From positions 580,499-644,498 of the forward strand of contig JBBHKE010000834.1 in NCBI GenBank assembly GCA_037447655.1: a stretch of 64,000 bases of DNA. Reading direction: 5' to 3'. Positions 1-11,659 of this stretch are shown in pieces. The notes beneath the pieces were generated by a model that saw nothing but the letters and a program-made list of their open reading frames with translations, did not search any database and had not been told where the DNA came from. The position numbers and the translations under genes are program-made. The stretch's first letter is position 1; every line of letters begins with the position of its first letter. The DNA comes from Zygnema cylindricum (taxonomy: Eukaryota; Streptophyta; Zygnematophyceae; Zygnematales; Zygnemataceae).

Positions 1-770
1 CATCTTTTTAGCACTTTTATATAACGGACATACTCTGAAAGTATGTCCTACATCATTACAATAAAAACAGTTTACTACCTTACAACTTTTTTTATTTCTT
101 TGAAACTGTGATCTGACACCTCGAAAATTCCCCCTAATCTTTAGAGCCTTGAAGATTTTCTTGAGTTATTTATGTCCGCAAATCTAAACGTAGTGTTGTT
201 GTTGGAAATCTGGATTTGCTGACTTGTATTGATAACTATGGCATGTATTCAAACCCTGGCGTGCCCACTTACCATGTATTTGTTTGATGTTGTAACTTCA
301 TGGACATGTTCAATTTTTTTCCAACAATTTGAAGTGGCCCTGCTTTTTTTCACTAGGTAATACTGTGCAATTTCACAATTTTTTGATTTTCGAAGTTCGT
401 TTTGGATTGAAGTTTTAAGGGGAGCGAGGATGTTTTTCTCCATTTTAGTGTATGACTAAGTTTTGTTTGAATTGTGGTCGAGTTTCTCTAACTTAAATAG
501 CAATTCAATTTATCGATTTATTGTTTGGCACATGTGAGTAAGCCAATAATTATGATTAGTCGTGGGAAATTGACGTAATAGTTTGATTTTCACTGGTTTA
601 TTTACCAATTATTACTACATGTCGCATGCCATTGACATAATAATATGATATATTTGTGGAAACACGGTATAAAATGCATAATTAGCACTTTGCAATAATG
701 TGCGACGTATGAATAAGCTAATAATTACGATTTGTCGCGTTCCCTAAGATTTGCGAAATGAATAGTGTTA
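1..770. other. AT-rich DNA, no gene seen
   Basis: I see no exon with plausible splice sites and no repeat boundary here. The short open frame on the minus strand near 249-443 has no recognisable domain. The segment ends where a MITE starts at about 774. Confidence 0.4.
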
Positions 771-773
771 CTA

Positions 774-1387
774 CATCGTGAATCGAAATTAGAGTAAATA
801 ACGCTAATTTGGTCGCCCTAAATTTTGACTTTATCGCCTTAAATAGAGTAAATGATTCTAAATTTTTAATTTTGCTATTTAAGATAAGGTTTATTTAGCG
901 TAAAAAATTATAATATAGGTTCGTTTTAAATAGGGTGGAGTACGGACGATGTCCGACCGTGCAGAATTGTACTTTTATAATTAAAAAGGTACAGATAATG
1001 ATTTAATAGAATCGCGCTCGCACGTGAAATCGCACTAAACAAAAAATCAATCACATCGAAAAAAGTCGTTCGCATAACTCTCGTCCATCGACAACATCGT
1101 CGTCAGTGTGAACATTAACTGACATTCAGCGCGACAACTATTACTAGCGTCATAATGACGTCAAAACTATGTGGACTGACAGATTTTGTTTGTCTTCGTA
1201 ATTTAGTGTTCATAATTTCAGCACGGATAATTAATGACGACATAGCTCAATATAGAGTACTTAAATAAATTAGAGTAAACTTCCTCTGTGAAAAAGTTAT
1301 ATCACAAAATTAGCGTTCATAACTCTAATTGTTTTTTTTTGTTTTTTTACTCTAATTTTTTCTTTACTCTAAGTACAATTCGGGGTT
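774..1387. mobile_element. MITE-like element, CACCG family (copy 1, diverged)
   Basis: Terminal inverted repeats read CATCGTGAATCGAAATTAGAG on the left and the near-complement of it on the right (ending CAATTCGGGGTT). TA dinucleotides flank it at 772-773 and 1388-1389. The interior shares long blocks with 4896-5512 and 24875-25375, such as the text around TAGTGTGGAGTACGGACGA. There is no transposase ORF. TA duplications suggest a Tc1/mariner or Stowaway-like origin; the superfamily is inferred from the TSD only. Confidence 0.65.
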
Positions 1388-1394
1388 TACAGTA

Positions 1395-1931
1395 CACCGT
1401 GAATTGTTATTGGCGTAATGGACGCTATTTAAGGTACCTTTTTTTTCCCAAATTCTTAAACAGCATAAATTATTATATTTTTTCTTTTACACCATTTAGG
1501 GTTATTTTCCAATTTTTATCATCTAAATAGAGTGATGTACGGTTAGTGTCAAACCGTACAAAACTGTACCTTTTTAAGTGAGAAAGTATAATTAATGGGT
1601 TTTAGTAACCACGGACGCATGAGAATATGCTCTCTAAAAAGGGGATGAAATCGGGTTGTCAAAAATCACGTTCTCACATATTCGTCCGACAACCGCGTTT
1701 CGACCGTGTGAACGTACGATTTGTGTACGATTTGTCAGATTTTGAATAGAACCTATATTAGTGTAAACAAGTTTGGGGCGGGTGTTTAAATTTTTTAAAA
1801 TCCAAATTAGTATAAGTAAATATCCAGTATGTATGTTTTTTTTGAAAAAATCCAAATTCTCAATTAGCGTAAATAACGGTAATTGTTCTTACACGCTAAA
1901 GAAACCTTTACGCGAATAGCGATTCACGGTG
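1395..1931. mobile_element. MITE-like element, CACCG family (copy 2)
   Basis: It starts CACCGTGAATTGTTATTGG and ends with the complement-like AATAGCGATTCACGGTG, between TA dinucleotides (1393-1394 and 1932-1933). The terminal blocks match the 217-bp element at 6021-6237 closely, while the interior is longer. It lies almost directly against the preceding MITE, with only a few bases between them. Non-coding. Confidence 0.7.
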
Positions 1932-2049
1932 TAGCGTGTCAAATTTGCGACGCTAATCATGATGTCTTATACTTCCTCGATACCAAAGAGTACAAAGTAC
2001 AAGAAAGTTCGATTATCGGGTCTGTACAAAATTTTCATTTTTTTGGTTT

Positions 2050-2215
2050 TATGGTTGACCGACAGTAACCGACTTTTTTTTTTTTCATGGTGAATCAACC
2101 GACCGTAACCCCCCGACCCCCAAAATTGGCAACCGAATCCGTTCCGGATCCGGCGCGGGCGGTCGGTTAACGGTCGGTCACGGTTTCAGTTGACCGTTTG
2201 TGACCTCTGGACATT
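2050..2215. repeat. GACCGT-rich interspersed repeat (copy 1)
   Basis: A block of about 160 bp that shares near-identical sequence with 56635-56795, including CCGTTCCGGATCCGGCGCGG and GGTTAACGGTCGGTCACGG. Its two ends are rich in complementary CCGACCGTAACC / GGTCGGTCACGG words, so it can fold back. No coding potential was seen. Confidence 0.6.
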
Positions 2216-2489
2216 GAAAATCAATCATCAAGTGAATGATTCTCTCCAATTTTTCCCTATTGCTATTTTTGCACTGAGTGCTTATTTTGTCGTGGAATTA
2301 ATCTATCTTCTTTCTTGTTCAGTAATTAAGCTTTGCTTTCTCATATAAGGAATTGTTTTCTTTAGCTTCCTGTCTTGTAATTGGACGATCGTATGACCAC
2401 TTTTTTTGAATCTCAACATGGAGGGAGGGGGAAGGCTAATAATCCAGTCCGTGCTTAAAACAGTACAAGTGTACATATTTTACCGTAGA

Positions 2490-2650
2490 TTTTCGCGATT
2501 ATTTTTTATCGGCTTATCGGTCCGATATGTCAGTATTTCAAAGAGATAATTCCCTTGCAGATATATCCAAACGATATATCGAATATCGGAATATCGGAAT
2601 ATCATTAAGTTATAAATATCGGTTATCGGTAAGTGACTTCGGTACTGTAC
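2490..2650. repeat. TATCGG-rich remnant related to the hAT-like element at 14228-15275
   Basis: Repeated TATCGG/CCGATA words (TATCGGCTTATCGGTCCGATA and similar) resemble the subterminal repeats of the element at 14228-15275. No clean ends or target duplication are visible, so this is probably a decayed fragment. Confidence 0.4.
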
Positions 2651-3480
2651 TGACATACAACACATAAAATAAGACCCAAAAGGCTCTAGAACACAACACG
2701 ACAAACATTTAGTACAAATTTGACTGTGTCCCATGGTTTATTGGACCAAAATGACAAACGACAAAAAAATTCGTACAATTTTCAGTGATCCCCCCAATTG
2801 AAGTTGACTATCGTACCAGCGTTGACTCTTCTCGCTGACCTTGACCCTTGCTGACCTGACAATTTCCGCAAAACGACAAGATTCAGCAAGATTTTGCCAA
2901 AAACTTTTTAGGTACGGAGCAAAAAGGAGGTGAGCGAGTTACGAAAAAATTGTACTTTCTACGGTTTGCGTTTTTACTTTTTCACTTTAGCAATCATTAT
3001 TCGCCTATGAAGCATGAACGCACAAAAAAAATAAAATGTTTTTTGAGACCACTCTATTTATGTTTTTCGAGAGTGAGTGGCTTAGGGCGTCTATTGACTC
3101 ACTCGTACCCTATTTCATGTGTACTCGTCTAATTAGGTAGTAAGTCTGTACGGCCACCTGTCCTTTAGAGGCCAAAAGAGACGAAAATTGTTCATTTCAA
3201 AGCCATATTGAATGACTAGGCAATTAATAGCCGTACGATCTTAACTGATTCTAATCTCGACGGTCAAGATTCGCCAAATCATCGAAAAGCGGCCTTCGCT
3301 AGAGCAGAACCCTAGATGGATATCGACCGTATCCCAAGAGTAAAACCCTAGATTTCATTTACGGCAATCTTCTTTCAGGAACGACTATTTGTACGGACAA
3401 TCACATATTGTACGGAGAGTTGACTAGTGCCGGTCTTACCGATTTACGGCATTGCGTGACGTGACGGCTTGCACGAGGCT

Positions 3481-3505
3481 TGTATATATATATATATAAT
3501 TATAC
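3481..3505 (+). promoter_or_regulatory. TATA box candidate for the gene starting at 3563
   Basis: A TGTATATATATATATATAAT run lies about 60-80 bp upstream of the signal-peptide ATG at 3563, a normal distance for a plant TATA box with a short 5' UTR. Inferred from position and sequence only. Confidence 0.5.
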
Positions 3506-3562
3506 TTCATGAAAGTATCAAATTGAGGAAAGAAGAGGGAGATAGAAAAATTACAAAGAGAG

Positions 3563-4290
3563 ATGAAGCTCCCAGGGTTATCCGTTTTTGTCCTTTTGTG
3601 TTTACTATGCAGCGTTGCAAGCGCTATTGGTAATTTTTTTTTGTCTTTTTTGCCCTTTTCTTGTCGTTTTTGCATTTCGATTATCCTTCCATCTAACATT
3701 CTTGCATTTGATTGGCTGATGCAATTATGACATAGTATTGCAAAATAGCTCAAATGAGTTTTGAAGTTTTAGAAAATTGAATGGATTTCTTTTGCTTTTT
3801 TTTTCATTTTTTTTACCGTCTCTAAACAGAATCAGCCAATCAGCGGCTGCCAGCCAATCAGCGGCTGCCAGCCAATCAGACGACCGATTTGGCAAATTAC
3901 AATGTTACAGCCAACGACGCTTATCGTGAGTCTTTTTTTCCTCCTTTCTTCTTTTTTTCCACCTCTCTTCTTTTTTTCCGCCTCTCTTCTTTTTTTCCAC
4001 CTTTCTTTTTTTTTTCCTCTCTTCTTTTTTTCCTCCTTTCTTTTCTTCTTTTTTTCCCTCTCTTCTTTTTTTCCTCCTTTCTTTTCTTCTTTTTTTCCAC
4101 CTTTCTTTCCTTCTTCGGTTTTTAAGACATCATTTTCATTTTAAGATGCTGGCATCATAGATTTGAAGGATAAAAATCTGATTACAAAAGAGTTTCACGC
4201 TATTGCTACTATTGTGCGTTTAGANNNNNNNNNNTGCGTTACCCACAGGAGCTTCTCATGTCTAAAAGCAAGCTAAGAAAATCCCCACAG
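3563..4290 (+). CDS. Secreted protein, 5' part of gene (exons 3563-3629, 3830-3925, 4146-4224, possibly 4249-4290)
   Basis: I do not recognise the family. Exon 1 encodes 22 residues beginning MKLPGLSVFVLLCLLCSVAS, a clear signal peptide. A GT donor follows at 3630. Exon 2 begins after CAG at 3829 and holds a 21-bp tandem repeat (residues NQRLPA repeated), then two N-glycosylation sequons (NQT, NVT), and ends at a GTGAGT donor. A pyrimidine-rich intron leads to exon 3 after AAG at 4145. The phases agree and exon 3 stays open (AGIIDLKDKNLITKEF) into the N gap. A possible 42-nt exon lies beyond the gap between CCACAG and GTATTA. AGIIDL could begin a thioredoxin-like domain, but that is a guess. 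The product probably enters the secretory pathway. Confidence 0.55.
4225..4234. other. Assembly gap (10 N)
   Basis: Ten N lie inside the coding exon of the secreted-protein gene. The bases on both sides contain TGCGTT, so the gap may be a small overlap artefact rather than exactly 10 bases. Confidence 0.95.
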
Positions 4291-4564
4291 GTATTAAGAC
4301 TTAAATACTTTTTATTTTTATATAAACATTTTATTACTCAAGGGATTTGTTCAGTCCCACCGGCTCACCAGATTCCGCGGTCTGAGTTTAAGACCAGGAG
4401 ATGATTTCCTACATGCCGAGTTTTTGACAGGCGGTATTTAAGCGATCCTATTCCTTCGGCAATAATGGTCTTCTCCAAGCCGATGATTTAACTGCTTGTA
4501 TGGTTTAATAAGGACAGCAATTCCACAATCCATCAGAAAAATGGTTACGTTGAAGTATTATAAC

Positions 4565-4648
4565 TGTCAGGAAGGGGGTTCGAACCCCTGCCCTCTAACG
4601 AGGACCAGAATTTGAGTCTGGCGCCTTAGACCACTCGGCCACCCTGAC
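4565..4648 (-). tRNA. tRNA-Leu (anticodon CAA)
   Basis: An 84-nt cloverleaf reads on the minus strand. The acceptor stem GTCAGGG pairs with TCCTGAC (one G-T) and is followed by discriminator A. The A box is TGGCCGAGTGG and the B box GGTTCGAACCC. The anticodon stem is CCAGA/TCTGG with loop CTCAAAT, giving anticodon CAA. A long variable arm between the anticodon and T arms fits a class II leucine tRNA. No intron is present and CCA is not encoded, as is normal for a nuclear gene. Confidence 0.92.
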
Positions 4649-4895
4649 TTGTTTAGGGAACTCATTATTTTACAAATATATTTTTATTTTTCATAAATTC
4701 AGAATTATGGACACCCCTAAAAGAATCGAACGAAAATCTGTACTCTTCGAGGACACCCATTGCGTCATGCAGGGTGTCCGCCTAAGCCCGTCACAAATTT
4801 GTGTCCGTACCGACGATTCAAGCACCCTCTCTGACAACGCTCGTCGAAACGCCGCCGCTGCCGCTAATATGTGAGAGGTACAGTACAGTACAGTA

Positions 4896-5512
4896 CACCC
4901 GCGAATCGTAATTAGAGTAAATTACTCTAATTCGGTCGCTCGAAATTTCGACTCTATGACATCAAATAGAGTAATCGACTCTAATTTTTTCCTTATTCTA
5001 ATTTAGGTAAGTTTAATTAGCGTAACAAAATTGTAATATAGGTTTGTATTAAATAGTGTGGAGTACGGACGACGTTCGCCCGTGCAAAATTGTACTTTTT
5101 CAAGCAAAAAGGTACAATTAATGATTTAATAGAATCGCGCTCGCACGTAAAATCGCACTAAACGAAAAATAAATCTCATCGAAAAAAAGCCGTTCGCATA
5201 ACTCTCGTCCGTCGACAGCATCGTCGTCAGTGTGAACATTAACTGTCATTCAGCGCGACAAATAATACTTACGTCATAATGACGTCAAAACTATACGGAC
5301 TGACAGATTTTGAACGTCTACGTAATTTAGTGTTCATAATTTCAGCGCGGATATTTATCACCGACATAACCCAATATAGAGTAGTTAAATAAATTAGAGT
5401 AAACTTCCTATGTGAAAAAGTTCAATCACATAAATTAGAGTTCATTACTCTAATTGTTTTTTTTTGTTTTTTTACTCTAATTTTTTCATTACTCTAATTA
5501 CGATTCGTGGTG
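4896..5512. mobile_element. MITE-like element, CACCG family (copy 3)
   Basis: TIRs are CACCCGCGAATCGTAATTAG and its complement ending ATTACGATTCGTGGTG, between TA dinucleotides inside a short GTACA repeat. The subterminal parts are rich in TAGAGTAA/TTACTCTA. About 617 bp with no ORF; closely related to copies at 774 and 24875. Confidence 0.75.
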
Positions 5513-6020
5513 TACAGTACAGTATCAGTGCCGTACATCAGTGCCCCTTATTAACGACCATTAAACTTAAAATATAATGATAATACTGTTTTATCCTCTA
5601 CGCTAGTAGAGGTACGCATAATTAGTGTCAATCATTCTTGTTTACGGGGTATTTAAATAGTGTGATATACGAAATATATCAAATCAGAACTAATCATGCT
5701 TATTATTTCGTACAAACCTACAAAAAGCGTGTCAGATTACGGCGTCGGCACGCGAAAGTGAGTGGCGTCGACACGGGAAAGCCAACTCAGGTTTGAGCGA
5801 ACCTGTTCTCACATGTTCACACATCGACTATGTGTGAACGCAGGCTATATCGGCTACATTAAAAAGGAACGTGTATCCAAACTACAGTACTGTAGTGTTG
5901 GATGTGTAAATTATTAAATTAGCGTTAGCGTTTTGTTGGCGTTAGGGGCTTTGATCACAAAATAGAGATTATAACAATATTTGTTCAACACTTCAACACT
6001 TATAATTTTTTTCAACAGTA
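5513..6020. other. Intergenic, no gene seen
   Basis: AT-rich spacer between two MITEs. It contains GTAC-rich words and scraps like TTAAATTAGCGTTAGCG that resemble CACCG-family interiors, but no boundaries are visible. Confidence 0.4.
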
Positions 6021-6237
6021 CACCGTGAATCGGTATTGGCGTAATGGACGCTATTTAAGGTACCTTTTTTTTTTTGCAAATTCTCAAATATAATTATCCA
6101 CACTATTTAAAAAAAAACCTAATTCCTAATTAGAATAAACGATTTCGTTGAAAATTTCCAAATTCTCAATTAGCGTAAATAACGGTAATTGTTCCTACAC
6201 GCTAAAGAAACCTTTACGCGAATAACGATTCACGGTG
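6021..6237. mobile_element. MITE, CACCG family (short copy, 217 bp)
   Basis: CACCGTGAATCGGTATTGGC on the left and AATAACGATTCACGGTG on the right form the TIRs, with TA on each side. It is nearly the same as the two ends of 1395-1931 joined together, so it is a deletion form of that element. Confidence 0.8.
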
Positions 6238-8730
6238 TAGTAACAACGTAATATATGCACATTATAACCTCAAAAACAAGTACCATAAGCCTATATTATA
6301 GGTTAGCGTCACTTTCTAGACACGACGCATGGGAACTTATGTGGGCTGGAGGCATAGGAAGGATAGCATGGCGTTTTTTAAGTTGTTAAGATCGAGGTTA
6401 TATTAAAATTGATCCTCTTGAGGAGACAAAAATTCGTAATAGTTAAGTTGAAGGAGACATAGAAGGTGAAATTCGGGATTATTCTTTAATACGAGGTGGA
6501 GGATAAGGATAACAGAAAGAAAGATGGGTATCACCATGAAAGAAATGCATATGAAGGACAATTATGGTTGCGATTTTTTATAATTAAGGGTTAGAGGTCT
6601 TGTCAAAGGTGCCCAGGCATAATTGTGTTAATGACGGCATCGCGTCGTTAAACGGTGCACGTAGATATCGGCACAATGCAACCTATGTTCAAAGTGGTAC
6701 AATTGAATTGGCACATGGTGTCACAAGGTACAATCTGTTGATTAAATTATGATTTGACACTTTGTCATGCATCCCTTATTATTAGCCGGCCCATAACACT
6801 GAAAGTATAGGCGCCCTTTCTCTTCTAAGCACGTTTTGGAATGATAAAACAAAAGCAAAAGTCTTCTTTGTGTCCTGAAGCTATGGAAAACATTAGTTTT
6901 TTCGCGTGAAATGACATAAAATTACCTTACAATTTAGCTGTGAGCTCATACATCATCCCGATGTGGAGAAATATCGCAGGGCCACATTGTATTGTATTCA
7001 TCGGTAGGCATCACAGCCACGCATCATATCGAAGGATAACCGATGTGGCGATATATGTACACCGTCTGACTCACATCGTCTGCTGACGTATCGCCGTGCT
7101 ATCCGAAGGCGATCCTACCTCCCTTGCGCGCCACATTCTAAAAGCATTCAAATTTCACGTTCCGGAATTTCAGTCAATCATCGCGTAAATGTCACAGCTG
7201 GCAAACTTGTCGTATTGGACATTAAATCTGATACACCTCCATGTCGTCTTGGGACATTACGTCAGCCCAGACTTGAAGTCTGCATCTTCTGCCCAAATCT
7301 TATCATGAGGGAAGTTTAGCAAAGAATGTTCGTCTGCACGTTCACAATGATTTATCCGATCTCCAGCTCGGCTGTCACATGCAGGTACGGTATAGGTACG
7401 GATACTTGCTCATATTTTGGCTTTTCTTCAATTGTGCCATCCTGGCAAATGTATCGCTGACAAAATCGTTTGTGGGGGAAAAGCGCCCCCGGCTACGTGA
7501 AAAGACGCGAAACTTATGACCTTTCTGCGAAAATCTTGTTTGGATTTTATCCACAAAACGACACGCGTAGTCGTCTCATCAAAAGATATCGATCTGCCCG
7601 ATAGTCCAGATAGAATTTCCTGCAGGTTTTTCGTACATCTTCAAGGTGCGGGCAACAGAAATATATTAGCAGAAGACGGCATTGTTGTTTTGTGCTTTAA
7701 ATAGTGTCGTACAACCGTTTTCAATCCAGTTATAACGCTGAATGCATAATATTGCACACTGGTGCTGTACCCGTTTTAATGGGGAAAACAGCCAAATTAG
7801 TGAAATACCTTCCGTGAACAACATAATAAACTGCATGGACAAGGGTTAAGTGAAAACTTTTTCGAAAACGACACAGAAAATCATGAAAAGTACAAAACAA
7901 CAGATTGATTTTCGGTCCACTATTTTTTTGTCCGTTTTGCGCAATGTGCATCGACCCCCATGTTGTACAAAAAGTTTGAACTTCAGATGCTCGACGGCAG
8001 ACCGTACCTGTCTCCGCGAATCAGGTGCCAGTATCAGCTATCCGTTGGGACGTGCCGTACGTGGAGTACAACAGCATGATGACTTGTCGGATAGGGCCTT
8101 TCTATCTTTAGGATCCGACTCATCCACATTCAGAAGATCCACCTTTCCAATTTTCTCGAGAGAACTTAGATCCTTTTGTCCTTCTTGTTAAATTGGACGG
8201 CGCCGTTAAACTGCACCGCACTTCAAGATCTTTCTTTCATGTGGCCCGCCCTCCAGCCAATCAGGATTGCCAAGAGTTTGAACGTTGTGTCGTGTATTCC
8301 GTACATCGGTGACGAGTCGTTATCTGCATCCATCGTGGCCAAACTGGCTGCCGAGGCAACGGCGCCGTTTCAAAATTGAAAAGAGAAAACTACTGTAACC
8401 GTGCGCATATATCGTCGTAGCCAAACCGTCAGCCAGTTTTCAAGTAAGAGCTCAGCGACTATACGCGCACCAACAACTTACCGACGGCCGAACCCAGACG
8501 GAGAGAAGAAAAAGAACGACGTTAGCATTTCCCAAGTCTAAAGAGAGTCTTGCCGTGTTTTTCTGTAATCGACGACGATGATTGTTGGCCTACTGCAGTT
8601 TTCTGAGAATTCTAACCTTTCTGATTACAGAAACTGACGGCAACATTTTGGCAGTCAAAAAGAATCAGGCGACGAACGCCACGGCTACATTTGAATTCCC
8701 TGCAGCAGGCCAATCAGAGGGCGTTATTAT
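6238..8730. other. Unassigned region, no supported gene
   Basis: The part around 7000-8700 has higher GC and several CCAATCA words, with short frames at 7516, 7850, 8176 and 8582 on the plus strand. None shows a domain I recognise and none joins to a neighbour by credible splice sites. Regulatory or degenerate coding DNA cannot be excluded. Confidence 0.3.
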
Positions 8731-8736
8731 CATCGC

Positions 8737-9310
8737 GACCCACTTCCACCTCATCTTCACACTTGCACTGGAATCAAATCGCGATCTGATTTTAATCAAA
8801 ATACTACCCTATTGACGAATAGAAAACCTGGATTGCACGAGTCAAAATTTTTCTATTTTTTTTTTCAATTGGGAGTGTACCTTAAAACAAAAATGTTTGT
8901 CCGTTTGCAAACAATTTCTTTTGTTTGTTTGGTTGTACGGAATTTATCTCCAGCAGGGTCTGCGGAGATTACAGCGTAGGAGTCCATCTGCCATTTGTAG
9001 ACGTAGGCAATTTGTTATGTTGTCCACGTGTGGGCGTCTACAAATGTCCGCGGTATGTCGGAATCTCGTTGTAGTCTACAAATGTCCACAGTTTGTCTGG
9101 AGCTCGTTGGCGTCTACAAATGTCCGCAGTTTGTTAGCGTCTACAGGTGTCGCAAGATATTGGTGACGTCTACAGCTGTCACATATTTGAAGTCATGAAG
9201 GCGCAAGTAATGTTTGACATAGGAACACTTTGAATAGTACACCGTAAAATCAGCGCTAAAATCCAAAGTAACGTTTCAAAGTTTCGGTTACATGGGCACA
9301 CGCCCTATGT
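8737..9310. repeat. Duplicated segment, copy 1 (partner 10855-11395)
   Basis: It begins ATCGCGACCCACTTCC and shares ordered blocks with 10855-11395: ACTACCCTATT, TGTTTGTCCGTTTGC, the GTCTACAAATGTCC minisatellite, and GTACACCGTAAAATCAGCGC. Both copies are in direct orientation about 2.1 kb apart, and diverged by small indels. Confidence 0.7.
8985..9180. repeat. Minisatellite, about 36-38-bp unit GGCGTCTACAAATGTCCGCA
   Basis: Four to five degenerate units contain GTCTACAAATGTCC(G/A)CAGTTTGT. The same array recurs at 11040-11270. Short open frames here come from the repeat. Confidence 0.65.
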
Positions 9311-9536
9311 AGCTCTAGGGCTGAAGCAAGATCCAACAATAGTACGGAAAAGTACATCACGATAAAACAATTGATAGAGGTGCTAAAACCAATAATTTTC
9401 TCGTCGATCAAAGAAAACAAACGATTTCTTAACATAAAATAATAAAATATGCATTGGTGAGAAAATGAACCAAAGCATTAAAGCTTTGTCAGAAACAGGG
9501 AACAAAAGCAAAAAAAAAAAAAAAAACAAGCCAGCA

Positions 9537-9754
9537 GAGCCTAAATTCCCTATCGATTTGGGCTCTAAAAAGAATTGGAATTAGAAATAACCATACCGAC
9601 TCTAATAGGCCATTGACATTTTCAAATTTGTTACACCAAAAACAAGCCAGCAGAGCCTAAATTCCCTATCGATTTGGGCTCTAAAAAGAATTGGAATTAG
9701 AAATAACCATACCGACTCTAATAGGCCATTGACATTTTCAAATTTGTTACACCA
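9537..9754. repeat. Tandem duplication, 106-bp unit x2
   Basis: The unit starting CAAGCCAGCAGAGCCTAAAT occurs at 9537-9642 and 9643-9754 with no visible difference, following a poly-A run of about 17. The identity suggests a recent event or an assembly artefact. Confidence 0.85.
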
Positions 9755-9819
9755 CTTTGCTCCTTTTAATGAGCAACCAAAGCTGAAATATTTTTCACAC
9801 GTGCAAAACCACACAGCCA

Positions 9820-10003
9820 ATCATCCAGGACCATTTTTGGAAGCTTTTTCGCGCTGTACTATGATGATACGTCTGATTCGTACGTTCGTACAAGAGTGTG
9901 CACAACGCACACACATACAGAATGCTTACTCTACGCGAGTTTTGTGCCAAGTTTTGTGCGCCTACCAAAGGCCTACCATGAAAACGCCTACTTTTGAACT
10001 ATG
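9820..10003. mobile_element. Fragment of the CATAGTTC element (related to 23758-24857)
   Basis: It ends with CGCCTACTTTTGAACTATG at 10003, the TIR seen at 24857, and contains the same inner blocks (ACTCTACGCGAGTTT, CGCTGTACTATGAT) in the opposite order and strand. The left limit is uncertain. Confidence 0.55.
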
Positions 10004-10854
10004 CTTTAAAACATGGCAGCTCGTGGCTTTTCGAAGATGTGATGAGTTCCGTATAGTAATGTGTGACTCTTCACATACGCAAAATCATTTCTCACGGTCT
10101 CAGTCCCATCGGGAGGCAACTGTATTTGTACGGACAGCTTTCTGAGTTGTCGTTTGGTAGTCTGAAAACATGCTTTCGCATACGTGTCGAATTTTGAATC
10201 GTTCCAAGAAAGTTACAAACTATGCATTGAAACATATTCAATTTGAATGAGAAATTTCAAATTTGTACTTGCGTACGGTGTCATGGTACGACAGAAATCC
10301 CCTTCTCATTGCAGGCGCTCCGTCTTTTCTGACGGTTGCTTTTTGAAGACTACATCGTGTATCGCTATTAGGGCTAATGTTTTTTTTGCCACTTAAAACA
10401 TTTTTTTTCGTACACACTTGTCGGATTGTGGATCTGCCGGTTGCAATTGAAAGGTAAGATTCTCATCTTCCGATTGTTCGGTCTCCGTCTGAAAATCGGG
10501 CAGGTGTGTACGGAGAAAAGGTGTTTTATGAGGCGAAAAGTATATTAACACTAATATCGATGCACGGTGTTTATTTTTCCGAAAAAAAAAAAATTTGGGC
10601 TGGATTTTGGTGGACTTGTTTCCACCTTGTCCGAAGAGATGTGCTTTGCCACGTGTAAAACTTTGGTGGTACTCAGCTGTAGCTCATAATAAAGGCGTGT
10701 CCCCATGTGTTCAATTAAGGGTTTTTTTCCGTCGTTTACACAGAAAATGGGACTTCCTACTTGAAAATATTATGTCGTACGAAAAATGGGCAAAAACTCA
10801 AATACATTTTGCGTCGTCTTGGAACTTGAAAGGTACGGCGATTTGGCAGTATTA

Positions 10855-11395
10855 TCATCGCGACCCACTTCCAGCTCATCTTCACACTTGTAATGAAATC
10901 AAATCGTGACCTGCTTTTAATCAAAATACTACCCTATTACGAATAGAAATCTTGGGTTGCACGCGTCAAAAGTTTTCATTTGTTATTTTGCAGTTGGGAG
11001 AATACACGAAAAAAAATTTGTTTGTCCGTTTGCTTATGTTGTCCACTTGTGGGCGTCTACAAATTTCATTTTGTAGACGTAGGCGATTGCTTATGTCGTT
11101 CACGTGTGGGCATCAACAAATGACAGTTGGCGTCGACAATTGTCCCAGTATGTCAGGAGCTCTTTGCGGCGTACAAATGTCTGCAGTTTGTTCCGAGACC
11201 GTTGGCGTCTACAAATGTCAGCAGTTTGGGTTTCGCAAGTATTGGCGACGTGTACAACTGCCACATATTCAAAATAATGAACGCGCAAGTAACGATTCAC
11301 ATAAGCACACTTTGAAAAGTACACCGTAAAATCAGCGCTAAATTCCAAAATAACGTTTCAAAATATCGGCTACATGGGAACACGCCCTAACACAA
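10855..11395. repeat. Duplicated segment, copy 2 (partner 8737-9310)
   Basis: The same ordered blocks as copy 1, including a GTCTACAAATGTC minisatellite at about 11040-11270 and the tail GTACACCGTAAAATCAGCGC. Copy 2 is diverged and its minisatellite has a different number of units. Confidence 0.7.
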
Positions 11396-11659
11396 TTCTT
11401 ATCATCCAAGTGTAAGCATTTTACACGCTCAAAAAATTTCAACCGACAAAATCGACCTTCCCCCAAACATAATCGAATGGTTAATGTTTGTGCCTTGTTT
11501 TCTATTCTTGGATCATTTTGGTCGTAGCTTATGAAATGTTGTTTTTCATAAAAAGTAGAAAAACCGTACGGTATGGCACTTTCACGTAATGACTTATGGA
11601 AACAACATCTCACCCTCAATTCCTCGAAGGAGACGACTCGCGTCTATTTGGTACAGTTA

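Noticed and set aside
8176-8815. Candidate exons in a GC-richer region
   Set aside because: Short open frames only, without recognisable domains or consistent splice phases.
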